DNA of 64,000 nt from JAEXOD01 sp963663265. GTDB taxonomy: Bacteria > Bacteroidota > Ignavibacteria > Ignavibacteriales > Melioribacteraceae. The translations under genes were made by a program, and so were the position numbers. Every line of letters begins with the position of its first letter. The first letter of the stretch is position 1. The DNA lies in the NCBI GenBank assembly GCA_963663265.2, contig CAXXXM010000002.1, positions 744,001 to 808,000 of the forward strand, written 5' to 3'. The notes beneath the pieces are model-generated. The model saw nothing but the letters and a program-made list of their open reading frames with translations, made no database searches and had not been told where the DNA came from. This document shows, in pieces, positions 26,763 to 35,306 of this stretch.

Positions 26763-28923
26763 TTTAATAGTACCATCTTTTTAGTGTCAATATATTTATC
26801 TGTTTTAAGTTGATATATGTAAATGCCGCTTGGTAATTTTGCTGCATTAAATGACACAGAATAATTCCCTGCTTGCTGATAATTTCCCACAAGCTGTTCT
26901 ATTTCCCTTCCCAAAACATCATAAACCTTTAACTCAACATAACACATGCTTGGGATACTATAATTAATTATAGTTGAAGGATTAAAAGGATTAGGATAAT
27001 TATTACTTAAAGAATATGATAAGTTTTCTTCAGCAACTCCTTGTTTCTGTAAAAACCAGTTATACCTTACCGAATCGAATTCCGATTTAGTTGATTCTAA
27101 ATTTGTTGTATCAACACACGATACTTTGTAAAACACTTTATCTGCTCCATCACCTGTTATTGTATAATCTTCATCAGTATATGTAGTTGTTGGATGATTT
27201 ACATAACCAATATATGTATAATTTACATCAGGTACAGCTATTAAATTGTTAGGCATATAAGCAGTACCTCTATAAATTTTATACTTCCCTCTTTTTGTAG
27301 GAACACCTATTACATCGGGTTCTGTTTTTGCATCCCAAGTTAATACTGGAGTACGATTTACAATATGAATTTTTAAGTTTTGCGGTCTTGAGGGTGGAGA
27401 GTCCAATACTGTTCCTGGTTCTATAAATTGGCGTATTTTAAGTTGATTGTTTTCTTCAATAACTTGAAATGATACACCGGATACAAGTTTGGGATTGCTA
27501 TATGGATTTAATACATCCACATAACCGGGTTTCATCATATCCTTTCCATCTCCCAAAAACTTGGGTTCAAATAAATCTCTATCATTGACTGTATCTCGCC
27601 ATGCTTCTATTGAACCGTATTTCCCATTTCCAAGGTAAAAATAATCAGTATCAAAGTTACCAGTTAGCCCGTTAGTTGCATTACCTCGCAAAACTACATC
27701 AACAGGAACATTAATTATTGGATGAATTGCCTGATGGAAAAAACTCCACAAATGTTTTCCTTCCGCATTTTGAAACACAGTATTTCCTCCACCGTTATAT
27801 GGTTGGTATAAAACAGATACACCTTTACCATCTGTGGTTTCATCTATATTGTCAAGTGGATCCAACTTTTGATGATTTTCAAGATAATATCTTCCAGTAG
27901 AGGAAAATGGAACAGATAATGAAATACCGCTGGTTAAGTAGTCCGGAAGAATTATTGGCACAGTCGGGTTAAAGTTGTAAGAGAGTGTTGTCCCCCAATT
28001 AAGCATTTGGCGTTCATATGAATTAACCATCTGGCTCCTTCCACCATGATCTGACATCATACCCCATGTCCCCTTTTGTACATGGTTGCCTGCACCAAAA
28101 AATTGATGCCCTAATTCATGAACTATTATATTTCTGTTATAGTATAAACCATGGCGACTTGACATTATTGTTATTCCAGAACCCATTGTGTTAAAATTAA
28201 AATCTATTACTTTTCCATCTACCCGAATAGTATCTATCCCCCATGTATTGCCTATCCCTAACGAAGAAACACCAGACCATATTCCATTACCTGCATCTGC
28301 AAAATCCAACGTAATTGAGGTTGTAAGTGGATCAGGCAAATCATAAGCTATATTTCTATACACAATTATTATCATATCAACCTCTCCGTCTGGACCCCAT
28401 GATTGATTATAATTCCCATTTTTACTCCAATTATCATACAAAGCATAATTTATTTGACCGTCAAGACTTCTTAATATTTCTTTATTAATATCTCCCCTTT
28501 TCATTCCATTTTTTAAATAATATCTCCTCGTATGTGGAGTTGTTGTATAATAACAATCACCGGTAATTCTAAAATTATTAACACTCATTACTTTATAGTA
28601 GTGAGTTAAATTATTATTTGTCGAATTTGTTGTAATATTTGGATCAATAATATTTGTCCCCATCCAGCTTGTAGGAATAGTATTTAAATCCCACCCCACC
28701 CAGCTATCAGTTTGATAAGTGTCATCCGAAAATTGAACAAAAATAATAAGGCTATGCAGATACTGGGTTGTAGTCATAACAGAAGGGAGCCACAAGCCAC
28801 CTGGATTATTTGTTGTACTAATCATTTCAGTAGCTGAAAGAGGTGGATCAATAATATCGTACTCTAAGCGATATTGAGCATTTAAAGAGCTCAATAAAAA
28901 GATAAAAAGAAATGTTTTTTCAT
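26759..28923 (-). CDS. Secreted metalloprotease (M6-like) with FnIII and T9SS domains; frameshift in the signal peptide
   Basis: The main frame runs from TTG 28894, but the signal peptide in the same frame (KTFLFIFLLSSLNAQ) extends upstream. It joins ATG 28923, which has a GAGGTTG ribosome site, only if the A6 tract at 28915-28920 had one more A (MKKTFLFIF...). The mature protein has a zinc-protease motif, HELGHQFFGAG. NSYERQMLNWG follows, as in M6 immune-inhibitor-like peptidases. A fibronectin-III-like domain lies at about 530-620 (PQNLKIHIVNRTPVLTW). The C-terminus is a T9SS domain (NYPNPFNPSTIINYSIP ... VYDVLGREIEQLV ... KKMVLLK). As written, the start codon is out of frame: a read error, a mutation or slippage. 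Confidence 0.85.
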
Positions 28924-29229
28924 AACAACCTCAAAATTATTATTAATAATTATTCTATTTATAATATATAAATAGGCATAGTTTATAATAAGGAACCTCT
29001 GCCAAAAGATTAACCCGCACCATTAACCAAAAAAAATCTTTTAGTATTTAATACTATTCCTCATTCTTATCTTTCTTTACCAATGAGTATAAAATAAACA
29101 TATTTTTTTACGAAAGCAAATTATTTTTTAAATAGCGACTGGAGAATAGATATTAGAAGTTAGAGATTAGAAATCAGATTACAGACAACAGAAATTAGAA
29201 AATAGATATTAGATGTTGAGGTTTAAGGC
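28924..29229. other. Intergenic region upstream of the metalloprotease gene
   Basis: This AT-rich stretch should contain the promoter of the metalloprotease operon. Its lower part (about 29140-29220) consists of degenerate TTAGA/ATTAGA-type short repeats. I see no gene. A ribosome site, GAGGTTG, lies just before ATG 28923. Confidence 0.5.
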
Positions 29230-29325
29230 AACAGGTAGAAGGGACGAGCAAAACCATTTAAAATAAGTCAACCAGCATGGTTTTTGCTGGTTGACATTCA
29301 ATCATTGATAATTAAACATTCAAAA
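29230..29325. repeat. Dispersed intergenic repeat with a hairpin, copy 2
   Basis: GTCAACCAGCA (29267-29277) pairs with TGCTGGTTGAC (29285-29295), an 11-base-pair stem. The flanks match copy 1 (GAAGG-A-GAGC-AAAC-ATTTAAAATAAG before, ATTCAATCATTGA after). On the minus strand the stem lies 38 bases after the amylase stop and is followed by TTATTTT, so it may serve as its terminator. Confidence 0.65.
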
Positions 29326-29332
29326 TTAAAAA

Positions 29333-32300
29333 TTATTTTACAAGCATCATCTTCCCAACTGCTTTATTGCTACCGGCAGTTATTGAGTAGAAATAAATAC
29401 CTGAAGATAAATTTGCTCCATTAAATCTAAAGTTATAATTACCCGCACGCAAATAATTATTAACTAATGTTTCAATTTTTCTACCCAAAATATCATAAAC
29501 AACAACTTCTACTTTGGATTCAAAAGGTAAAGCAAACGAAATTGTTGTTTCCGGATTAAAAGGATTTGGATAATTTGCGAACAATTTAAATTCTTTTGGT
29601 AATGCATTTGTTATATCATCTTCAACATCTGAAATAAATACAGTTGGATCAGGAATACCATCTCCATTTAAGTCAAAGCTGATTTTAGCCAAATTGATTA
29701 AACTATCAGGTCCTGCATTTCCGTCAACATCTATATTATCAGGAGCAGAATCACCGGCACCCCAGTTAAATCCACCCGCAACAAGAGCAACCATTTTTAT
29801 TTCGGCATTTGCAGGTACTAATCCTGCACCTAATCCGTAAATATCATTCCACGCAATAGCAGTTTCGCTATCATATCCATCCGTACCCCGTTTGGAATTT
29901 ATCAAAGTGGAAATATTAGTTGCTTGATTCCCCTGTATTTGAAATACTGAAGGATCTGTTAAATAATAAGTAGCAGTAAAAATATCAATTCCATCATTTG
30001 CACGGAATCTAAAGTTTTTTGGATATTCCCCATTATAACCGGCTGTGGAATTAAAGTCTGTTATTCCACCTGCTTTTGTATCCAAATACATCATTAAAGT
30101 ATTGTTTTTATCAGCTATATAATAATTTATTCCCAAATATAAAGAATCGGAATCCCAAGTAGCATAAATATTAAACAGCTCATTATTTAATGAATCCGGA
30201 GTTCTCCAATAGCTATCACTATCGCTATCTGCAATAACAAGCCATTCAGGTTTCCAATCAGTATCACCAACAAAAATATTACCATCAATTACAGGTTTTC
30301 CGTAGGTAGCAATTATACTATCTGAATTTTCTTTTACTCTAATATTAAACGAAGTAGTATCATATGCCCCTTTGTAATCAGTAACACTTAAAATAATAGC
30401 ATAATTTCCGGTATCTTCAATAGCAGGAGTACCTGCCATTAATCCTGTTTTAGAATCAACATTTAACCAAGACGGTGAACTAATAAAATAATATTTTAAC
30501 GAATCAGAATCTGCATCAATAGCAGTCGTTTGTTTTTCAAAACGTTGAGCAGCAATAGCTACCGTATCGTTTATAGTTGATAATTCTGGTGCATAATTTA
30601 ATAATACTTCAATCTTAAATGTATCTTGAGCAGTATTATTATGAGTATCAACTATTTTAAATATAACGTTATTTGTCCCAACATTATCAAGTTGAGGAGT
30701 TCCATATACCTTTCCTGTTTGGTCAACGTTCATCCAAGTAGGATTTCCGGTTAAAGAAAAAGTTAATTGCTCATTATCAGAATCACTAAAAATTGGTTTA
30801 AATTCAAATTTCGAATTTGTATAAGCAACCTTATCAGATATATTTTGCAAAACTGGCGAATTATTAATAGAATGAGTAGTATCAGGCACGTATATAGCAT
30901 AACCTCTTGGAGGAGCCCAAAGGTCTACACGTCCATCTGTTTCTGAAGTTTTATCCATTGCTTTGCCAATATAATCACGAAATACCTGATTAGGATTATC
31001 AGAATTTACCCAAACACCAAGCCATTTTGATGGATGATCATTGATTACTATATAAACAGGTGGTTTACCATTTCCACCATCTCTACGTGCGACATAAATA
31101 TGTTTTGATAGTTCATTTTGATCACCAATTGTAATAGGCTCTGGTTCAACATACCAAGGATTTAATCCATTTCTTTTAGTGGTTCCACCGTAAATAAAAG
31201 TTTTTCTAATCCATATTAATGTATCAATTTTACCTGCAAAACCGTAATCAAAATAATCTTTAAAAAACACTGATGGTCTTCCTTCAGCAGTTAAAATATA
31301 GGCATAAGCCATATCTTTATTGGAAATTATTGGATCATGTCCACTATCAATGGAGCCATCATAACCAATTCTATCTAAGTCGTGATTTTCAACAAAAGTA
31401 GAAACATCAAACCCTGAGATGCCTGAATTAACCAATCCGGCATAATCAAGATTGTTCATATCAAACGAACCGGAAGTATTGTTGCACATATCTTTTAACA
31501 CAAATCTAAGTGGAAAATCAAACATAGAAACATTACCACCATATACATTTTGCGTTTGATTTAGCCAATAGCTAATATCATTTTGAGAACCATAATATTC
31601 CGCAACATTAAAACCACCCTGATTAACTGCTTGAATCCACGCCCCCATAAAGTAAGGATCAATCCCTTTAACAGCATCAATTCTAAATCCATCAAAGCCT
31701 ATAACATTTTTAAGATATTGTCCCCATACTATCAAACTATCTTTAACAAACTGCCTGTCATGTGCCAACCACATTCCGAACTGAAATATTGGGTCATCAG
31801 CTCCATGGTAAGGAGGATTTACATCACAAGTTTGACTATTAGGATAAAAATATCCTGCATCTTTCTTAAATCTTCCAGAACCATAAGGGTAGTTATATAT
31901 TACCCAACCGGAGTCTGGATAAGAAGCATTTGGAGTACACTCATAAGGTGCTAATGCTTCACCACCATTTATATGGTTCATTACAGCGTCGGCATAAACC
32001 TCAATTCCGACCTGATGGAACACACTAATAACATTTATCAATTCTTCACGACTACCAAAACGAGTTTCTTTGGAACCTTGTTGATAATATTCCCCAAAGT
32101 CGTAATGGTCGTAAGGATCATAACCCATGGAAAAACCGCCACCTGCACCTTTTGCAGGAGATGGGAACCATATTCCGCTAAATCCGGCTGAAGCTAATCT
32201 TGGAGCTAAAGTACTTAATGAATCATACCAGATTCCTCCCGGTGGTGAATTCCAATAAAACCCTTGGAGATAAACATCTGACTTTTCTACATTTAATAAA

Positions 32301-32371
32301 CTTTGATAATCTATTTGTGCTTTAGTAAAACTTACAAATATGATTAATAAGAATAGTGTCCTTTTTATCAT
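29333..32371 (-). CDS. Secreted GH13 alpha-amylase with Ig-like, CBM-like and T9SS domains
   Basis: The 1012-aa protein has a signal peptide (ends FTKAQ). Its GH13 catalytic domain (about 30-500) shows all four conserved regions: DAVMNH (Asp128), GFRIDAVKG (nucleophile Asp232), AEYY (acid/base Glu258) and FVENHD (Asp331). Two putative Ig/cadherin-like domains follow (about 510-600 and 600-690), each with the pattern SLTGNPTWMNVD...GTP. A CBM9-like beta domain (about 695-915) and a T9SS domain (NYPNPFNPETTISFALP ... KMMLVK) end the protein. It should hydrolyse alpha-1,4-glucans outside the cell. It is a single-gene unit. Confidence 0.95.
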   Translation of the reverse strand: MIKRTLFLLIIFVSFTKAQIDYQSLLNVEKSDVYLQGFYWNSPPGGIWYDSLSTLAPRLASAGFSGIWFPSPAKGAGGGFSMGYDPYDHYDFGEYYQQGSKETRFGSREELINVISVFHQVGIEVYADAVMNHINGGEALAPYECTPNASYPDSGWVIYNYPYGSGRFKKDAGYFYPNSQTCDVNPPYHGADDPIFQFGMWLAHDRQFVKDSLIVWGQYLKNVIGFDGFRIDAVKGIDPYFMGAWIQAVNQGGFNVAEYYGSQNDISYWLNQTQNVYGGNVSMFDFPLRFVLKDMCNNTSGSFDMNNLDYAGLVNSGISGFDVSTFVENHDLDRIGYDGSIDSGHDPIISNKDMAYAYILTAEGRPSVFFKDYFDYGFAGKIDTLIWIRKTFIYGGTTKRNGLNPWYVEPEPITIGDQNELSKHIYVARRDGGNGKPPVYIVINDHPSKWLGVWVNSDNPNQVFRDYIGKAMDKTSETDGRVDLWAPPRGYAIYVPDTTHSINNSPVLQNISDKVAYTNSKFEFKPIFSDSDNEQLTFSLTGNPTWMNVDQTGKVYGTPQLDNVGTNNVIFKIVDTHNNTAQDTFKIEVLLNYAPELSTINDTVAIAAQRFEKQTTAIDADSDSLKYYFISSPSWLNVDSKTGLMAGTPAIEDTGNYAIILSVTDYKGAYDTTSFNIRVKENSDSIIATYGKPVIDGNIFVGDTDWKPEWLVIADSDSDSYWRTPDSLNNELFNIYATWDSDSLYLGINYYIADKNNTLMMYLDTKAGGITDFNSTAGYNGEYPKNFRFRANDGIDIFTATYYLTDPSVFQIQGNQATNISTLINSKRGTDGYDSETAIAWNDIYGLGAGLVPANAEIKMVALVAGGFNWGAGDSAPDNIDVDGNAGPDSLINLAKISFDLNGDGIPDPTVFISDVEDDITNALPKEFKLFANYPNPFNPETTISFALPFESKVEVVVYDILGRKIETLVNNYLRAGNYNFRFNGANLSSGIYFYSITAGSNKAVGKMMLVK

Positions 32372-32452
32372 CTTTTTCCCTAAAATAGTGTAATCTTTAA
32401 AATATGTATTTTTTTACAAAAAAATACAAAAAACATTCTAAATTACACAATT

Positions 32453-33595
32453 TTAGTTTTTAACAATATAGTCTGAAAACTCAGGAAGCCCGTTTTTTAA
32501 TTTTGCCGATTTAATATTATTTATAAAACTATTATAGTAGTCTGAATCATTCAGTAGTTTATTAATTATAAGGGGTAATTCTTGTATGTGCTTTTCATAA
32601 ATCCCCATATCGTTTTCAACCAAATAATCAACATTCCCCTTTTCTTGTTCCCAGATATAGTCGTTAATAATAGGAATTTTTTGAGTAAGCAAAATTTCCA
32701 TAAATGTAGAAGCCCCACATTTGGAGATTACAATATCGGAAATATTCAATAACTCATAAACGAAATCAACATATCCATAAATTGTTAAATTATTATAGCT
32801 TTTCTTTTTTTTCAATTTATTAGCATAATTGTAAAGTCTTTTGTTTTTTCCACAAACCAAAATTACATTTGCATCATTTATATTAGCCATCAACTCTTTT
32901 ATTATCTTTTCACCACGCGGAATGCCATCACCACCACCAACAATAAGTACCGTTTTGTAATTTTGATTCACTCCATATTTTTCTTTTAATTCCGGCAATA
33001 ATTCTTTGTCAATTGGATTTGAATACTTTTCATCCAATATAAAATTACATACTTTTATATTTTTCGAGGGGATTCTCTTTTTTGTGGCATAGTTTTTAAC
33101 TTTATTGCTAAAAACTATTATATTTTGTTTTTTATCTAAAAACCAAACCGGATGTGCAGAATAAGGGTCAGTTACAACAGTTACAACAGGTATATTAAGA
33201 TTATTTTCTTTAAGTATTTTATAAACGGGTTTAATTAAAAAGAAATGAAAAATTACAATTTTTGTAGGTTTTTCAGTTAAAATTTGTTGTTTAATATATG
33301 GCAAAACCCTGCCTGAAACAAGCATGCTATTAATTTTAGCAAATATCTTTAGTTTATTAACAGCATATAAAAATTCAAAATACCATTTTGCTTTATTTTG
33401 CAAAATTCTATACCCATCTTCCACAATAAACCGGGCATAAAAAGGAGCTTCTTTTAATCCATCAACTAAAACTGTTTTTATATTAGAATAGTTTTTTTCA
33501 ATATAGTTAGCAGTTGCTTTAGCGGGAGCTAAATGCCCACCGCCTGTACGTAGATAAAAAAACATAAATTTTTCTTTTTTAATATTCTCTTCCAT
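32453..33595 (-). CDS. MGDG-synthase-like glycosyltransferase (GT28 fold)
   Basis: A 380-aa GT-B enzyme. The N-terminal acceptor domain begins FFYLRTGGGHLAPAKATANYIE, as in monogalactosyl- and glucosyl-diacylglycerol synthases. The C-terminal donor domain contains VLIVGGGDGIPRG and ISKCGASTFMEILLTQKIPII, the UDP-sugar-binding region shared with MurG. It would glycosylate a membrane lipid. It lies 12 bases after a second glycosyltransferase-like gene. The donor and acceptor are not determined by sequence. Confidence 0.85.
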   Translation of the reverse strand: MEENIKKEKFMFFYLRTGGGHLAPAKATANYIEKNYSNIKTVLVDGLKEAPFYARFIVEDGYRILQNKAKWYFEFLYAVNKLKIFAKINSMLVSGRVLPYIKQQILTEKPTKIVIFHFFLIKPVYKILKENNLNIPVVTVVTDPYSAHPVWFLDKKQNIIVFSNKVKNYATKKRIPSKNIKVCNFILDEKYSNPIDKELLPELKEKYGVNQNYKTVLIVGGGDGIPRGEKIIKELMANINDANVILVCGKNKRLYNYANKLKKKKSYNNLTIYGYVDFVYELLNISDIVISKCGASTFMEILLTQKIPIINDYIWEQEKGNVDYLVENDMGIYEKHIQELPLIINKLLNDSDYYNSFINNIKSAKLKNGLPEFSDYIVKN

Positions 33596-33607
33596 TTTGT
33601 TCCCTTT

Positions 33608-34927
33608 CTACCTAAACACGTACGAATTGTCACTACTCATTTTTCCTGTTGAAATAATTTCTTCAATTTTGTAAACACCAAGTTTTCTGGATTTTAAAAA
33701 TCCTGACCAAGCAGCTTCTGCAAGTCTTCCACTATTTAACATATCAAAAAGCCAATCGATTGTATATTCCGGATTTTCTTGTTTTATTCCCACATTTAAT
33801 TCAAACAACCATTTACGATTAAAAATTTCTTGACTTCCTATTGCCGAAGTTAAAATTAATGGCAAACCTAAACCGCAATAAAATGAAAGTTCGCTTGGTT
33901 TTGTCCATAAAACATCTGTTGTACGTATAGCTGCATTAAACTTTTCAAAATAAGTGTATATATTATTTGAATATATAACATTAATACTATTTTCAGCTCC
34001 CGGTAATTTTTTTATTAATTTATCAAAATACTCTTTTACTTCAAGTCTTATTCCGGCAACTAAATTTAATTTAATTTCATTATTAATTAATTTTTCTTTC
34101 AAACTAAAGGCAATTTTTTCTGCTATTTCTTTTAGGGCACCTGCACCACCAACAGCATAAGTTATTGTTAATTTTCTATTATTATTAAACACTAAATTTT
34201 CAGAACCCAAGAAGTGCTCAACATTTTTTTCATATAAATGGAAAAATCTTTTTGAAGGATCTAAGTAGTGTAACCGTTGACCCAAATCCGCCTTAAGAAT
34301 TGAAAGATTTTTATCGCCAATAAGTTTTTTATCTAAAGGGAATCCTGTAATAAAAATTTTATCTTCCGAAACGCCATATGCTTTTAATCTTTGAGCTGCC
34401 TTTCCACAAGGGGCAAAATAGTTTACCCTACTATCCCAGGGATTTTTTGCAACCCAAACACGATTTAAGTCTGCATCACAAATAATACAGTAAATTTTAT
34501 CATAACCTTTTAAATCAGCAGTAATTGCCGGTGCATAAAACGAAGTAACTAATGGGAGATGTTTTTTACTGATTTTTTCCATCATTCCACTACACAAACC
34601 TTTATTAATAAAAGATAGCAAAGTAGATACTTGAAATGTACTTGTAGATAAATCACGCATTGGATAAAACGAAGGGATATGAAGCATGCTGTCTAATATT
34701 CCAAATATTGGCTTACCAATTATTGGTATACTACGTGCCCTTGAAAATAGTTCATAACCGTTTAATAAACGTTTCCATAGTTTTTTTTCGTCGGGGGTGG
34801 ATTCATCACTTGCACCAACAGTTATAATACCATCTTCAGCAATTTCTTCAAGTGGATGTACTGCCCTTTGATGACCGTACCCCATATCCGCAGTAACAAC
34901 CCAAGCTTTTTTCTTTTCTTCTTTCAT
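33608..34927 (-). CDS. Glycosyltransferase-like protein of unknown specificity
   Basis: The 439-aa protein resembles a GT-B transferase: an N-terminal glycine/His loop (VVTADMGYGHQRAVHPL) is reminiscent of GGGH in MGDG synthases. The middle has CIICDADLNRVWVAKNP and FITGFPLDKKLIG, and the C-terminal half has YAVGGAGALKEIAEKIA and TTDVLWTKPSELSFYCGLGLPLI, a donor-site-like pattern. I cannot name a family with confidence. Its tight link to the next gene suggests both act on the same lipid or glycan. It is the first gene of the pair; upstream is a terminator of the neighbouring Feo operon. Confidence 0.65.
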   Translation of the reverse strand: MKEEKKKAWVVTADMGYGHQRAVHPLEEIAEDGIITVGASDESTPDEKKLWKRLLNGYELFSRARSIPIIGKPIFGILDSMLHIPSFYPMRDLSTSTFQVSTLLSFINKGLCSGMMEKISKKHLPLVTSFYAPAITADLKGYDKIYCIICDADLNRVWVAKNPWDSRVNYFAPCGKAAQRLKAYGVSEDKIFITGFPLDKKLIGDKNLSILKADLGQRLHYLDPSKRFFHLYEKNVEHFLGSENLVFNNNRKLTITYAVGGAGALKEIAEKIAFSLKEKLINNEIKLNLVAGIRLEVKEYFDKLIKKLPGAENSINVIYSNNIYTYFEKFNAAIRTTDVLWTKPSELSFYCGLGLPLILTSAIGSQEIFNRKWLFELNVGIKQENPEYTIDWLFDMLNSGRLAEAAWSGFLKSRKLGVYKIEEIISTGKMSSDNSYVFR

Positions 34928-35062
34928 AACAATTATACTTTTTACACTTACAATAATTTACAAAATTAATAAGCCTATTATGCTAAAAATTTATGTAAAA
35001 AGTTATTAATTGTTTATTAAAAATTTAAATCATCAAAAAAATTTTATTCTTTATACTTAAAC

Positions 35063-35091
35063 CAAAAAATCCCGTAAAAGCGGGATTTTTT
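35063..35091 (-). terminator. Rho-independent terminator of the feo operon
   Basis: AAAAAATCCCG (35064-35074) and CGGGATTTTTT (35081-35091) form a symmetric stem with T runs on both strands, so it can act in either direction. It lies 41 bases after the Cys-rich gene stop. Confidence 0.8.
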
Positions 35092-35131
35092 GTATCTGGG
35101 GTACATATATTTATATTATGTCAGTAATATA

Positions 35132-35293
35132 CTATTTTAAATTATTTTGTAAACTGCAACCTTTTTTTAGGTCGCAACCGTTACAGCCTCCGCAGGCGGA
35201 GTTATGTTTTTCTTTCATATTTTTTACAGTTCTATAAGCAATAATAATTGCAGTACTAATTAATATAACAAAAACCATTATATCTTGAATCAT
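35132..35293 (-). CDS. FeoB-associated Cys-rich membrane protein (small, easily overlooked)
   Basis: A 53-codon frame from ATG 35293 to TAG 35132 encodes one N-terminal transmembrane helix (IMVFVILISTAIIIAY). A short tail follows with the cysteine cluster CGGCNGCDLKKGC. This is the pattern of the FeoB-associated Cys-rich (FeoC-position) proteins of Bacteroidota. AGAAAGG lies seven bases before the start. It begins 13 bases after the feoB stop and ends before the operon terminator. A role in Fe(II) uptake or Feo regulation is inferred from position. Confidence 0.85.
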   Translation of the reverse strand: MIQDIMVFVILISTAIIIAYRTVKNMKEKHNSACGGCNGCDLKKGCSLQNNLK

Positions 35294-35306
35294 AACACAC
35301 CTTTCT

